Assembly: GCF_009193265.1 (NCBI RefSeq)
Contig: NZ_VZZZ01000001.1
Coordinates: 930,001 to 994,000 of the forward strand
DNA length: 64,000 nt
Reading direction: 5' to 3'
Source of the DNA: Marinobacter changyiensis
Lineage (GTDB): Bacteria; Pseudomonadota; Gammaproteobacteria; Pseudomonadales; Oleiphilaceae
Shown one piece after another: positions 1-9,312 of this stretch. The translations under genes and the position numbers were made by a program. The notes beneath the pieces are model-generated. The model saw only the letters and a program-made list of their open reading frames with translations, made no database searches and was not told the origin of the DNA. Every line of letters starts with the position of its first letter. Position 1 is the first letter of the stretch.

Positions 1-430
1 CGTTGCCGAGGGTCAGATCATGCCAGAACAGCAACGCGACACCCGTTACCCCCAGCGCCACCGCCGGATAGACCCGGGGGCTCGGCCGCAGCCCCATGAT
101 CCACCAGCCATTGAAGGCGTTGAACAATGCAGCCAGGGAGAACACCACCGCCAGCAAACCGGTGGTCATGGACTCCGCTGCACGGTAGATCAACAGAAAA
201 TTGATGCTGTATAGGGTCAGCCCCTGCAACACCAGCCAACGGTGCTGACTGAGCGACATCCGAGGCAGTCGGCGAAGCAGCGTCAGCCCCACAAGGGCAA
301 CCAGTGCGGCAATAACAAAGCGGTAAAACACCGAGAGATCCACCGGGGCCGCTTCTACCTGCAGTCGAATCGCTGTCCAGGTCAGGCCCCAGATAAGAAC
401 CGTCAGGCAGTAGTGAACACTGATTGGCAT
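1..430 (-). CDS. EamA/DMT-family permease, N-terminal part (cut by window edge)
   Basis: The reverse strand reads openly from an ATG at 430 to the window edge with no stop, giving about 143 residues. The translation begins MPISVHYCLTVLIWGLTW and is very hydrophobic, with four or more predicted membrane helices. The W-G-x-x-W near residue 14 and the F-Y-R-F around residue 38 are typical of the first EamA repeat of drug/metabolite transporters. This family exports metabolites or amino acids across the inner membrane. The substrate cannot be read from sequence. The second EamA repeat must lie outside the window. A longer open frame on the same strand (18-470) is out of phase and lacks membrane character. 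Confidence 0.8.
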   Translation of the reverse strand, partial: MPISVHYCLTVLIWGLTWTAIRLQVEAAPVDLSVFYRFVIAALVALVGLTLLRRLPRMSLSQHRWLVLQGLTLYSINFLLIYRAAESMTTGLLAVVFSLAALFNAFNGWWIMGLRPSPRVYPAVALGVTGVALLFWHDLTLGN

Positions 431-527
431 AACAGGGCTTCCAGTTGCGGAGAGGGAAAAGCCAGCCCACTAGCTTAGTCTAATCCGCGGGCTCCGCAAT
501 CCCGACAGCCATTAGTCTGACCGGCCC

Positions 528-1142
528 CTAATCCCGCTGCTCCAAAACCACCCTCGCCAGCAGGTCCTCGATCCGACGGATGGCCTCGGCATCACCTTTT
601 TTGCCTGTCAGCACCACCTGAGAACCGATAGTAGCTACGTACAACAGCAGGGAGAGATCTTTGACGCGCTGGGGGTCATTGCTGAGACGCTGGAACAGGG
701 TACAGTTCTGCTGAATGCGGGCGGCGTCTACCTGGGTAACCAGGTCGGCGGCGTAGTCATTGCGGCGGGCGAAATCCCGTACCGCCAGCTCTACCTGCAG
801 GCGGCGGATATTGCGGGAGGCGTCCGTCAGCAGCAGTTCCAGAATTTCCCGCAGTTCGGTTTCCACATCCCCGCCCTTGGGCTTCCAGTACTGAAGCTCG
901 TGCAGGCGACGATCCCGCCAGCGGTCCAGGAAGCTCACCACCAGGTCCCCGTGATCCTTGAAGTGCCAGTAGAAGCTGCCCCGGGTCACCCCCAGCTTCT
1001 TGGCAAGCGTCATTACCCGCAGATGTCCGAAACCACCGGCAGCAACTTCTCCGGCCGCCGCGTCCAGCCAGTGATCCCGGGTCAGCTGGGCTTTATCGGA
1101 GGCTTTACGGCTGCCTCGGGCAGAAGCTTTGGATTCAGTCAT
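528..1142 (-). CDS. TetR-family transcriptional regulator
   Basis: The 204-residue protein has an N-terminal TetR helix-turn-helix (about residues 22-68, with LAKKLGVTRGSFYWHF as the recognition region) and a variable ligand-binding C-terminal domain. I chose the ATG at 1142 because the 43 upstream residues run back over the operators and do not resemble the family. The gene is divergent from the beta-oxidation operon starting at 1270, and two matching palindromes lie between them (1212-1225 and 1235-1248). It therefore probably represses that operon and itself, with an acyl-CoA as the likely inducer. The ligand is inferred from context only. Confidence 0.88.
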   Translation of the reverse strand: MTESKASARGSRKASDKAQLTRDHWLDAAAGEVAAGGFGHLRVMTLAKKLGVTRGSFYWHFKDHGDLVVSFLDRWRDRRLHELQYWKPKGGDVETELREILELLLTDASRNIRRLQVELAVRDFARRNDYAADLVTQVDAARIQQNCTLFQRLSNDPQRVKDLSLLLYVATIGSQVVLTGKKGDAEAIRRIEDLLARVVLEQRD

Positions 1143-1211
1143 TCTGACGGCGCGTCCTGTTGGGTTCGGATAGGTGTGAATTCTACCTGAAGCGTTGACC
1201 ACACCCACAAC

Positions 1212-1225
1212 ATACATTAGTGTAT
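1212..1225. promoter_or_regulatory. Operator 1, likely for the adjacent TetR regulator
   Basis: ATACATTAGTGTAT: the outer five bases of each side are inverted repeats (ATACA/TGTAT). It matches operator 2 at 12 of 14 positions and sits in the divergent promoter region between the TetR gene and the beta-oxidation operon. Confidence 0.65.
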
Positions 1226-1234
1226 GGACAGACA

Positions 1235-1248
1235 ATACACCAGTGTAT
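1235..1248. promoter_or_regulatory. Operator 2, likely for the adjacent TetR regulator
   Basis: ATACACCAGTGTAT is a palindrome of six-base arms around CA. It lies 23 bp, about two helical turns, after operator 1 and 21 bp before the ATG at 1270, where a bound repressor would block transcription or ribosome access. Confidence 0.65.
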
Positions 1249-1269
1249 GGGAATAACAAGGAGCCGCAC

Positions 1270-3366
1270 ATGACTACTGCGCACTACGACACCAACGGCA
1301 ATATAGCCGTAATCCGACTCGACAATCCGCCCGTAAACGGCCTTGGGCTGGCGCTCCGCCAGGGCATTGTCAACGGCATTCTGCAGGCGGAAGCCAACGA
1401 TTCGGTAAAAGCTGTGGTGCTGATCGGCTCCGACCGTGCCTTCTCCGGCGGCGCCGACATCAGTGAATTCGGCTCATCCAAAGCCACCGCCGAACCGAAC
1501 CTGAACACTGTTATTAACTATGTGGAAAGCAGCCGCAAGCCGGTCATTGCTGCCATCAGTGGTGCCTGCATGGGTGGCGGGCTGGAACTGGCCCTGGGTT
1601 GTCATTACCGCATCGCCAAACCCGATGCCCAGATTGCCCTGCCGGAAGTGAAACTGGGCCTGCTGCCCGGCGCCGGCGGCACCCAGCGCCTGCCCCGGGT
1701 GATCGGCGCCGAACACGCCCTGAACATGATTGTGTCCGGCAGTGTGGTGCCAGCCAAGCAGTTCAAGGGCAGCGCCCTGTTTGACGAGATTGTCGATGTT
1801 GAACTGCTGGATGCGGCCATTGCCTACGCCACCAAGGCGATCAGCGAAAACCTGCCGCTCAAGAAAGTGCGGGACCTGAAAGTGAAGCACCCGAACCCGG
1901 AAGGCTTCTTCATGTTCACCCGCAACACCGTGGGGGCCATGACCAAAAACTACCCGGCCCCGTTGAAATGCGTGGACGCAGTGGAAGCGGCGGTAACCAA
2001 GCCCTTCGAGCAGGGCATGAAGATCGAGCGCGAAGCCTTCCTGAACCTGATGCAGACGCCGGAATCCCGCGCCCTGCGCCACGCGTTTTTCTCCGAGCGC
2101 CTGACCAGCAAGATTGCCGATGTGCCTGCCGACACGCCGATTCGTGACATCAACTCCGTGGGTGTGATCGGCGCTGGCACCATGGGCACCGGCATCAGCA
2201 TCAACTTCCTGAACGCCGGTATCCCGGTCACCCTGGTGGAAATGAAGCAGGAAGGCCTGGATCGTGGCATCGCCCATATCCGCAGTGTTTATGAAGGCCG
2301 GGTCAAGAAAGGCAAGATGAGCGAGGACAAGGCCAAGGTGGCATTGGACCTGCTCACCACATCACTCAGCTACGATGACCTCAAAGACGCTGACCTGGTC
2401 ATCGAAGCGGTGTTCGAAGACATGGGCGTCAAACAGTCCGTGTTCGAGAAGCTGGATGAAGTGTGCAAATCCGGCGCGATTCTGGCCTCCAACACCTCCA
2501 CCCTGGATCTGAACAAGATCGCCAGCTTCACCAAACGCCCGCAAGACGTCATCGGCCTGCACTTCTTCAGCCCCGCCAACATCATGAAGCTGCTGGAAGT
2601 GGTGCGCGGCGAGAAAACTGCGAAAGACGTTCTGGCCACCGCCATGAAACTGGCCAAGGTCATCAAGAAGACCGCCGTGGTGTCCGGTGTCTGCGACGGC
2701 TTTATCGGCAACCGCATGATCAACCAGTACCAGCGCGAAGCGTTGCTGATGCTCGAAGAAGGCGCCAGCGTGCAGCAGATCGACAAGGCCATTGAGAAAT
2801 TCGGCTTTGCCATGGGTCCGCTGCGCATGGCGGACCTGGCCGGCGGTGACATCGGCTGGGCCATCCGCAAGCGCCAGTACGAAGAGAACCCGGACATGGT
2901 GAAGATGGTTGTGGCTGACCGCCTGTGCGAAATGGGCCGTTACGGCCAGAAGACCGGCGCCGGTTTCTACCGCTACGAGCCGGGTAACCGCAACGCTCTG
3001 CCGGATCCGGAAGTGGACAAGGTGGTGGACGAGGTTCGCGCTGAACTGGGCATTACCCCACGCAAGATCAGCAACCAGGAAATCGTCGAGCGCTGTGTCT
3101 ATGCCCTGGTCAACGAAGGCGCACAGATTCTGGACGAAGGCATCGCCCAGCGCGCCTCCGACATCGATATGGTGTACCTGACCGGTTACGGCTTCCCGGT
3201 GTTCCGCGGCGGCCCCATGCATTACGCCGAAGAAGTCGGACTGCCCAACGTGGTTCGCGCCATGCAGGCCTTCACCGAAGACCGCCACACCCAGCCAGGC
3301 TTCTGGGAGCCGGCGGCGCTGCTGGCCAGGCGCGCCAAGGAAGGCAAGGGTTTCGACAGCAAATAA
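1270..3366 (+). CDS. Bifunctional enoyl-CoA hydratase / 3-hydroxyacyl-CoA dehydrogenase (FadB/PimF-like)
   Basis: The 698-residue protein performs the hydration and NAD-dependent oxidation steps of beta-oxidation. The crotonase domain occupies about residues 1-190, with the oxyanion-hole MGGG at 101-104 and candidate catalytic Glu106 and Glu126. A Rossmann fold follows (GAGTMG at 301-306), with the dehydrogenase His431 in GLHFFSP and two C-terminal helical dehydrogenase repeats. The ATG at 1270 is preceded by AAGGAG at 1258-1263. The in-frame codons upstream to 1195 would run through the operators. It leads an operon with thiolase, two acyl-CoA dehydrogenases and an SDR, the gene set of the pim (pimeloyl-CoA) clusters of Rhodopseudomonas. 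Confidence 0.92.
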   Translation: MTTAHYDTNGNIAVIRLDNPPVNGLGLALRQGIVNGILQAEANDSVKAVVLIGSDRAFSGGADISEFGSSKATAEPNLNTVINYVESSRKPVIAAISGACMGGGLELALGCHYRIAKPDAQIALPEVKLGLLPGAGGTQRLPRVIGAEHALNMIVSGSVVPAKQFKGSALFDEIVDVELLDAAIAYATKAISENLPLKKVRDLKVKHPNPEGFFMFTRNTVGAMTKNYPAPLKCVDAVEAAVTKPFEQGMKIEREAFLNLMQTPESRALRHAFFSERLTSKIADVPADTPIRDINSVGVIGAGTMGTGISINFLNAGIPVTLVEMKQEGLDRGIAHIRSVYEGRVKKGKMSEDKAKVALDLLTTSLSYDDLKDADLVIEAVFEDMGVKQSVFEKLDEVCKSGAILASNTSTLDLNKIASFTKRPQDVIGLHFFSPANIMKLLEVVRGEKTAKDVLATAMKLAKVIKKTAVVSGVCDGFIGNRMINQYQREALLMLEEGASVQQIDKAIEKFGFAMGPLRMADLAGGDIGWAIRKRQYEENPDMVKMVVADRLCEMGRYGQKTGAGFYRYEPGNRNALPDPEVDKVVDEVRAELGITPRKISNQEIVERCVYALVNEGAQILDEGIAQRASDIDMVYLTGYGFPVFRGGPMHYAEEVGLPNVVRAMQAFTEDRHTQPGFWEPAALLARRAKEGKGFDSK

Positions 3367-3428
3367 CCGGTACACAAATTTATCCGGGGCGCCCTGCACA
3401 CCGACGCTCCGAGCTCAGGAGAATTGTT

Positions 3429-4610
3429 ATGTCCAATGATGTTGTCATCGTATCCACTGCCCGCACGCCCCTGGCCAAGTCCTGGCGCGGCGGTTTGAAC
3501 ATGACCCACGGTGCTACTCTGGCGGGCCACGCCATCCAGCACGCGGTCGAGCGCTCCAACGTCGACCCCAACGAAATCGAAGACGTACTGATGGGCTGCG
3601 CCCTGCCGGAAGGCTCCACCGGTAACGACGTTGCCCGTATGGGCGCCATCCGTGCCGGCCTGCCGGTGTCCGTGGCGGGCGCCACCATCAACCGCTTCTG
3701 CTCCTCCGGCCTGCAGGCCATCGCCATGGCCGCCCACCACATTGCCGTGGACCGGGTGCCGGTGATGGTCGCCGGCGGCGTGGAATCCATCTCCACCGTT
3801 CAGGCCAACGTCAACCAGAACTACTTCATGGAACCCTGGCTGGCGAAGAACAAGCCGGAGCTCTACTGGTCCATGCTGGACACCGCTGAAACCGTGGCCA
3901 AGCGCTACGGCATCAAGAAAGAAGACATGGACGAATACGGCGTCCGCAGCCAGCAGCTGGCGGCCAAAGCCCGTGAAGACGGCAAGTTCGACGACGAAAT
4001 CGTGCCTATCACCACCACCATGGGTGTCGCCGACAAGGCCACTGGCCAGCTCAGCAGCCAGGAAGTGACTGTCAGCCAGGACGAGGGCATCCGCCCGGAC
4101 ACCAACCTGGAAGGCGTCAGCAAAATCCGCTCGGCGATGGAGGGCGGTGTGGTCACTGCCGGTAATGCCAGCCAGTTCTCGGACGGCGCATCGGCCTGTG
4201 TGCTGATGGACAGCAAAATTGCTGAACAGCGCGGTGTTGCTCCGCTGGGTATCTTCCGGGGCTTCGCCGTCGCCGGTTGCGAGCCTGACGAAATGGGCAT
4301 CGGCCCGGTCTTCGCCGTGCCCAAGCTACTCAAGCGTGCTGGTCTGACAGTCGACGACATCGGCCTGTGGGAACTCAACGAGGCCTTTGCCGTTCAGGTG
4401 CTCTACTGCCAACGCAAACTGGGTATCCCGATGGACCGCCTGAACGTCAATGGCGGCGCTATTGCCGTCGGCCACCCCTACGGCACCACCGGTTCCCGCC
4501 TGGTTGGCCATGCCCTGATCGAAGGCAAGCGCCGTGGTGTTAAGTACGTTGTCGTCACCATGTGCGTCGGTACTGGTATGGGTGCTGCCGGTTTGTTTGA
4601 GGTTGCCTAG
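3429..4610 (+). CDS. Acetyl-CoA C-acyltransferase (thiolase)
   Basis: This 393-residue thiolase cleaves 3-ketoacyl-CoA, releasing acetyl-CoA. The acyl-accepting Cys91 lies in NRFCSSG, His349 in [11 protein letters not shown], and the second Cys379 in MCVGTG, so the full catalytic set is present. It begins 62 bp after the FadB-like gene and has AGGAG just upstream of the ATG. Length and motifs fit degradative thiolases of the FadA/PimB type. It presumably acts on the 3-ketoacyl-CoA made by the preceding enzyme. Confidence 0.93.
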   Translation: MSNDVVIVSTARTPLAKSWRGGLNMTHGATLAGHAIQHAVERSNVDPNEIEDVLMGCALPEGSTGNDVARMGAIRAGLPVSVAGATINRFCSSGLQAIAMAAHHIAVDRVPVMVAGGVESISTVQANVNQNYFMEPWLAKNKPELYWSMLDTAETVAKRYGIKKEDMDEYGVRSQQLAAKAREDGKFDDEIVPITTTMGVADKATGQLSSQEVTVSQDEGIRPDTNLEGVSKIRSAMEGGVVTAGNASQFSDGASACVLMDSKIAEQRGVAPLGIFRGFAVAGCEPDEMGIGPVFAVPKLLKRAGLTVDDIGLWELNEAFAVQVLYCQRKLGIPMDRLNVNGGAIAVGHPYGTTGSRLVGHALIEGKRRGVKYVVVTMCVGTGMGAAGLFEVA

Positions 4611-4645
4611 AGCCTTGGTTGCCTGAGGCTTTGGGGGAAGCGCCT

Positions 4646-4750
4646 GTTGGGAAGGTATCTCCAAAACGCGCTCCTTCGGCCCATGGATGGCGGAGTCCAA
4701 GCGCCCCAGGGATGGGCCGCAGGAGCGTGCTTTGAAAGGGGGTTCCCAAC
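4646..4750. repeat. Palindromic intergenic element
   Basis: A 105-bp imperfect inverted repeat fills most of the gap between the thiolase and acyl-CoA dehydrogenase genes. The outer arms are GTTGGGAA (4646-4653) and TTCCCAAC (4743-4750). The inner arms are GGCCCAT (4678-4684) and ATGGGCC (4712-4718), flanked by GCGCTCC and GGAGCG. It encodes no recognisable protein. It resembles a REP- or MITE-like repetitive unit and could form a long RNA hairpin that adjusts expression within the operon. Whether other copies exist in the genome cannot be seen here. Confidence 0.6.
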
Positions 4751-4848
4751 CGACACAGCCCCCGAGCTAGCAGGCCAGTCGTTAAATCTCGCAGGCCACA
4801 AACAAGCTGAAAACCATTTACCTCAGCCAAACAGACAAGAGGTGCACC

Positions 4849-6036
4849 ATGGATCTGAATTACACCCCCGAACAAGAGGCGTTCCGCGCCGAAGTTCGCC
4901 AGTTTCTCGATGACAACCTGCCGGATGACATTCGCGAACGGGTGCAGAAACGCCTGCGCCCGGACAAAGCGATGACCGAACGCTGGCAGAAGATTCTGTT
5001 TGATAAAGCCTGGGGAGCTTCCACCTGGCCGAAAGAATTTGGTGGAAACGGATGGGACCCGATTCAGCAGATCATCTTTGAAGAAGAATGCGCCCTCGCT
5101 GGAACTCCACGGCAACTGGACTTCGGCCTGCGCATGGTCGCGCCGGTGATCATGACGTTTGGTAACGACGAACAGAAACAGCGATTTTTGCCAGGCATCC
5201 TCAGTGGCGAAGACTGGTGGTGCCAGGGTTATTCGGAACCCGGTGCAGGTTCGGATCTGGCATCCCTGCGCACGTCTGCCAAGCGGGAAGGCGACCACTA
5301 CATCGTCAATGGCCAGAAAACCTGGACCACTCTTGGTCAGCACGCGGACTGGATTTTCTGCCTGGTGCGGACCAGCACTGAGGGCAAACCGCAACAGGGC
5401 ATTTCATTCCTGCTGATTGACATGAACACCCCCGGCATCGAGGTTCGGCCGATCATCATGCTGGACGGTGAGCATGAGATTAACGAGGTCTACTTCGACA
5501 ATGTGCAGGTGCCGGCGGAGAACCTCGTCGGCGAGGAAAACAAAGGCTGGACCTACGCCAAGTTCCTGCTGGGGCATGAGCGTACCGGGCTGGCAAACGT
5601 TGGGCAGTGGAAAGCCATAATGAAGCGGCTCAAAGAAGTGGCGCGCCAGGAGCAGGATGGTCAGCGACCGCTGATTGAGAACACCCGCTTCCGCGACCGA
5701 CTGGCGCAGCTGGATATGGAGCTGCGGGCGCTGGAGCTGACGGTGTTGCGGGTGCTGACGGACAAGCGTGGGCCCGGGCCGCAGGCATCGATTCTGAAAA
5801 TTCGTGGTACCGAAATCGGTCAGCAGCTGTTCGAGATGCTGATGGAAGCGGGCGGGCAAGATGCCATCGCCCATATTCCGGCGGCGCTGGAGTTGGATTA
5901 TAACGGCCCCAGAGTCGGCTCTTTCGATACCACGCCCGCTGCAGGCGATTACTTCAACATGCGCAAACTGTCGATCTTTGGCGGGTCCAACGAGATCCAG
6001 CGCAATATCATTGCCCAACTCGTGCTCGGTCTGTAA
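4849..6036 (+). CDS. Acyl-CoA dehydrogenase, PimC-like (large subunit type)
   Basis: This 395-residue FAD flavoprotein introduces the alpha-beta double bond into acyl-CoA. The N-terminal helical domain starts DLNYTPEQEAFR. The middle domain carries the FAD/substrate motif CQGYSEPGAGSDLAS near residues 125-140, and the end carries FGGSNEIQRN. The Glu of the classic medium-chain YEGT motif is Gly here (FGGS), so the catalytic base must lie elsewhere, as in several other subfamilies. With the next gene it forms the large/small pair known as PimC/PimD in pimeloyl-CoA dehydrogenase. The substrate is inferred as a dicarboxylyl- or medium-chain acyl-CoA. Confidence 0.87.
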   Translation: MDLNYTPEQEAFRAEVRQFLDDNLPDDIRERVQKRLRPDKAMTERWQKILFDKAWGASTWPKEFGGNGWDPIQQIIFEEECALAGTPRQLDFGLRMVAPVIMTFGNDEQKQRFLPGILSGEDWWCQGYSEPGAGSDLASLRTSAKREGDHYIVNGQKTWTTLGQHADWIFCLVRTSTEGKPQQGISFLLIDMNTPGIEVRPIIMLDGEHEINEVYFDNVQVPAENLVGEENKGWTYAKFLLGHERTGLANVGQWKAIMKRLKEVARQEQDGQRPLIENTRFRDRLAQLDMELRALELTVLRVLTDKRGPGPQASILKIRGTEIGQQLFEMLMEAGGQDAIAHIPAALELDYNGPRVGSFDTTPAAGDYFNMRKLSIFGGSNEIQRNIIAQLVLGL

Positions 6037-6045
6037 GGAGGCGTT

Positions 6046-7194
6046 ATGAATTTTGATCTCACCGAAGAACAGCAAATGCTGAACGATTCCCTGCGTCGCT
6101 TCGTGACTAACGAATACGGCTTTGAAAAGCGCGGGCAGATCATCGGCTCCGGAGCCGGCATTGACCGTGCTATCTGGGCGAATTTTGCCGAGATGGGTCT
6201 GCTTGGCTTCACCTTTCCGGAGGACTATGACGGGCTGGGCGGCAATGCCATCGACACCATGGTGGTGATGGAAAACTTTGGCCGCGGTCTGGTGGTGGAG
6301 CCCTACCTGGCTACCGTCGTACTGGCCGGCGGGTTGATCCGGGATGCCGGCAACGATGCCCAGAAAGCCGACATCCTGCCGGGCATCGCCAGCGGCGAGC
6401 GTCTGCTGGCGCTCGCTCACTACGAGCCAGGCGCCCGCTATCACCTTAGCCATGTACAGACCATCGCTCACAAGGACGGCGACCACTTCCTGATCAGTGG
6501 CCAGAAAACCGCCGTGCTCCATGGCGGCCAGGCGAACCAGTTGATTGTCTCCGCGCGCACCAGTGGTGCCGTGAACGATGAATCCGGGTTGTCCCTGTTC
6601 CTGGTGGATCGCCGCGCCAAAGGCGTCAAAGTGGACGAGTTTGCTACCCACGATGGCCACCGCACCGCCGAGGTCAACTTCAGCAACGTCAGGGTCAGTG
6701 CCGACAATCTGATTGGCACCATTGATGACGCTTACCCGGTCATCGAAAAAGCGGTGGATCTGGGTATTGCGGCCTTGTGCTCCGAGGCTGTTGGCGCCAT
6801 GGAAGCCATGAACGCAGGCACGCTGGAGTACATCAAAACCCGCAAGCAGTTCGGGGTGCCGATCGGCAAGTTCCAGGTGCTGCAGCACCGCATGGCAGAC
6901 ATGTTCATCCAGACCGAACAGGCCAGAACCATGGCCATTCTGGCCGCCAGCGAAGCGGACTCCGATGACCGCGCCAGTCGCCGGGAAGCCATCTCCATGG
7001 CCAAGACCCTGGTCGGCCAGGCCGCCCGCTACGTTGGCCAGGAAGGCGTGCAACTGCACGGTGGCATGGGCGTGACCGATGAGATGTTCACCGCCCATTT
7101 GTTCAAGCGCCTGACTCTGATTAATCTGATGTTTGGTGATGCCGACCATCATCTCGCCCAGGTCAGTGATGCCCTGCTGGCAATAACCGCCTGA
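6046..7194 (+). CDS. Acyl-CoA dehydrogenase, PimD-like (small subunit type)
   Basis: The 382-residue partner of the preceding gene starts nine bases after its stop, with AGGAGG directly upstream. Recognisable features are FPEDYDGLGG in the N-terminal domain, the unusual HYEPGARYHL in the FAD region where most acyl-CoA dehydrogenases have EPgaGSD, and GVQLHGGMGVTDE at the C-terminus. This variant pattern is characteristic of PimD-type subunits. The pair probably acts as a heteromer oxidising one acyl-CoA class. Subunit association is inferred from family and spacing. Confidence 0.86.
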   Translation: MNFDLTEEQQMLNDSLRRFVTNEYGFEKRGQIIGSGAGIDRAIWANFAEMGLLGFTFPEDYDGLGGNAIDTMVVMENFGRGLVVEPYLATVVLAGGLIRDAGNDAQKADILPGIASGERLLALAHYEPGARYHLSHVQTIAHKDGDHFLISGQKTAVLHGGQANQLIVSARTSGAVNDESGLSLFLVDRRAKGVKVDEFATHDGHRTAEVNFSNVRVSADNLIGTIDDAYPVIEKAVDLGIAALCSEAVGAMEAMNAGTLEYIKTRKQFGVPIGKFQVLQHRMADMFIQTEQARTMAILAASEADSDDRASRREAISMAKTLVGQAARYVGQEGVQLHGGMGVTDEMFTAHLFKRLTLINLMFGDADHHLAQVSDALLAITA

Positions 7195-7212
7195 ATACCG
7201 AAGGAGAACACC

Positions 7213-7986
7213 ATGAGCGTAAAACAATTACTGGACCTGACTGGCAAGGTTGCCTTCATCACCGGAGGCTCCCGTGGGCTGGGCCTGCAAATGGCGGAAG
7301 CCCTGGGCGAGATGGGAGCCAGCATTGCCATCAGTGCCCGAAAGCAGAACGAGCTGGATGATGCCAAGGCACACCTGGAAAGCCTGGGTGTGAACGTGGT
7401 TACCATCGCCGCCGACCTCTCCAAACTGGAAGGCATTCCCGCGCTGGTGGATCAGGTGGTCAATCAGTTGGGGGATATCGACATTCTGGTCAATAACGCG
7501 GGCGCCACCTGGGGCGCGCCAGCGGAGGATTATCCACCTGAAGGCTGGATGAAGGTGATGAACCTGAACGTCAACGCCATTTTCTTCCTCACCCAGACCG
7601 TGGGCAAACGCTGCATGATTCCCCGCAATACCGGCAAGATTATCAACATTGCCTCAATCGCGGGCCTGTCTGGCAACCCCGAAGGTATGCAGACCATCGC
7701 CTACAACACCAGCAAAGGCGCTGTAGTGAACTTCACCCGGGCGCTGGCGTCTGAGTGGGGACACTACAATATCAATGTCAATGCCCTTTGCCCCGGGTTC
7801 TTCCCTTCGAAAATGTCCCAGGGCCTGCTGGAGTCTCAGGGCGACAGCATGCTTGGTCGTATCCCTTTGAAGCGTTTCGGCGGAAATGAAGACCTCAAGG
7901 GCGCAGCCGTCCTGATGGCCTCAGAGGCCGGCCGCCATATCACCGGCCAGTGCCTGGCGGTGGATGGCGGCACTATGGTCTCCTAA
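7213..7986 (+). CDS. SDR-family oxidoreductase
   Basis: This classical short-chain dehydrogenase of 257 residues has the cofactor motif TGGSRGLG at residues 17-24, the structural NNAG, and the catalytic Y-N-T-S-K near residue 163. It ends with the usual C-terminal CLAVDGG segment. It is the last gene of the beta-oxidation operon, 18 bp after the PimD-like gene with AAGGAG upstream. It may act as an auxiliary hydroxyacyl-CoA or alcohol dehydrogenase. NAD versus NADP preference and substrate are not evident. Its stop overlaps the stop of the convergent gene below by four bases. Confidence 0.88.
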   Translation: MSVKQLLDLTGKVAFITGGSRGLGLQMAEALGEMGASIAISARKQNELDDAKAHLESLGVNVVTIAADLSKLEGIPALVDQVVNQLGDIDILVNNAGATWGAPAEDYPPEGWMKVMNLNVNAIFFLTQTVGKRCMIPRNTGKIINIASIAGLSGNPEGMQTIAYNTSKGAVVNFTRALASEWGHYNINVNALCPGFFPSKMSQGLLESQGDSMLGRIPLKRFGGNEDLKGAAVLMASEAGRHITGQCLAVDGGTMVS

Positions 7987-8480
7987 TACTGCTTTATCAG
8001 AGCCATACCGGCTGGGCCTTCGATAGCCAGCCGGTCACGGCTCTCAAACAGCTTTTTCTCCTCCAGACTGCCGTCCTGATACCGCAAAACCAGCGTGTAA
8101 GCCGCCAGGTCCTCGCCTTCATGGCTTCCCATCCAAACCGGCCCCGGATACCGGCTGACCTGCAAAGCGCCACCCTCAACCCGCACACCCCACCTCAGCA
8201 CCCGTGGCCCACCAGCTGCCTGGGTTGTAACTGTGCCGTCGGCCCTCAGGGTCAGGCGTCGTTCAAGATCCTTGAAGAACTCGCTGGGCTTAGGTTTCAG
8301 CCAGTACAGACCAATCAGTTCAGACGGCACCTCCGTGCTGACGACAACCGACCGACCCTGGTCCTCAAACACCTCCGTGCTTGAAACCGTTCGGGCGGTG
8401 ATCACCTCGGCCGTAGCCACCTGGGTGACTACCAGCAACAAAACTGCGATAGCGACTCGGATGGGAAAGGTCACCGACAT
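7983..8480 (-). CDS. Exported protein of unknown function
   Basis: This 165-residue protein has a clear Sec signal peptide (PIRVAIAVLLLVVTQVATA, cleavage expected after ATA). The mature part is mixed alpha/beta without a family I recognise. An in-frame TTG at 8498 would add six residues. I prefer the ATG at 8480 because it gives a normal signal peptide. It follows the BamE-like lipoprotein gene on the same strand, so the two may be co-transcribed and both act in the envelope. Confidence 0.6.
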   Translation of the reverse strand: MSVTFPIRVAIAVLLLVVTQVATAEVITARTVSSTEVFEDQGRSVVVSTEVPSELIGLYWLKPKPSEFFKDLERRLTLRADGTVTTQAAGGPRVLRWGVRVEGGALQVSRYPGPVWMGSHEGEDLAAYTLVLRYQDGSLEEKKLFESRDRLAIEGPAGMALIKQY

Positions 8481-8506
8481 GTTCACGGCGAGCTTCAAAA
8501 CGAGAC

Positions 8507-8821
8507 TTACTTGTTAGTAGTGTTGTAAACGTAAGAGGCGACTTTGCCGTTGCCATCGAAACGCACCACCAGATCGGTGGTTTCGTCATCGCTGAACGCG
8601 GACCAGCGGTATTTGCCATAGGTCCAGGTACGCTTGCCATCCTCGACTCCTGTGCGCCAAGGCTCGCCGAACATATCCTGGATGTCGGACCGGGTGGTTT
8701 TACCAGTCTCAATCTGATCTACCTTGTGGGTGGCAAAATCCTTGCCCACCGTCGCACAACCGGTCACAAACAGGGTGGTGCCGAACAGCACCGCTGTAAA
8801 CACTGACTTGACAGATCCCAT
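8507..8821 (-). CDS. SmpA/OmlA (BamE-like) outer-membrane lipoprotein
   Basis: This is a 104-residue lipoprotein precursor. The lipobox VTGC follows a short hydrophobic segment, with lipidated Cys near residue 22. The mature part has the BamE-like fold signature: a helical stretch (TTRSDIQDMFGEPW) followed by beta strands ending in VRFDGNGKVASYVY. True BamE belongs to the outer-membrane assembly machine. This copy stands apart from typical bamE neighbours, so it may be a paralogue with another envelope role. GAGAGG precedes the ATG. Confidence 0.75.
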   Translation of the reverse strand: MGSVKSVFTAVLFGTTLFVTGCATVGKDFATHKVDQIETGKTTRSDIQDMFGEPWRTGVEDGKRTWTYGKYRWSAFSDDETTDLVVRFDGNGKVASYVYNTTNK

Positions 8822-8841
8822 AATGCCTCTCTTTCGTTGGT

Positions 8842-9312
8842 TTAAATGCCGATATCATACGGCTTATTGATCGCGGATGAATTACCGCTTGGACACCTGC
8901 CGCTCACACCACATCCGGCTAAAAAGTACTGTAAAAACCGACCGCCAGTGTATAGGGAGCCTCTGATAAAACTTCTGAATGAACTGATTTCGTCAGAAAA
9001 CTTTACAGTTGTCAAATGGTCGTTTTCCAACCGGTTGATTGTCGGTCGTAAATTTTCAGGCGCGAATATTACAAGGTTAATCATGGCGTTGCATGACGTT
9101 GTTTATCTCAGCGTGATTCCGTTGGTGATTCTCGCCGAGTACCGGTTCGCCCATACCTGGCAGCGGCGGCGGCCGCCAAGGTGAAAACTATTGCCATGCA
9201 GCATGGGCAAAAAGTTACCCGCATCGTTGCGTGGACGTTTTTGTCCCGGCGCGAACAGATTGACTGGTGTCGCGCCCGTTGGTCTGATTAACGCGCGCGC
9301 CGCGATATAGCG
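8842..9312. other. 471-bp stretch without a supported gene
   Basis: No convincing gene is seen. An open frame on the plus strand (8846-9184) has no ribosome site or family resemblance, although its last 33 residues from 9083 (MALHDVVYLSVIPLVILAEY) look like the start of a membrane protein that was cut short. The stretch lies beside a LysE relic and is probably decayed sequence. Confidence 0.4.

Noticed and set aside
18..470. Open frame of 150 residues on the minus strand
   Set aside because: Out of phase with the EamA permease that has membrane-helix character and family motifs. The composition is Gly/Cys/Ala-rich, typical of a shadow frame.
1474..2277. Long antisense frame across the FadB-like gene
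   Set aside because: It lies wholly opposite a well-supported enzyme and is rich in His/Gly/Ala without motifs.
5404..7227. 607-residue antisense frame across both acyl-CoA dehydrogenases
   Set aside because: Length comes from the codon bias of the GC-rich genes opposite. No family resemblance and no start signals.
8846..9184. 112-residue plus-strand frame
   Set aside because: No ribosome site and no family; it lies beside a decayed exporter. Only noted as a possible membrane-protein scrap.
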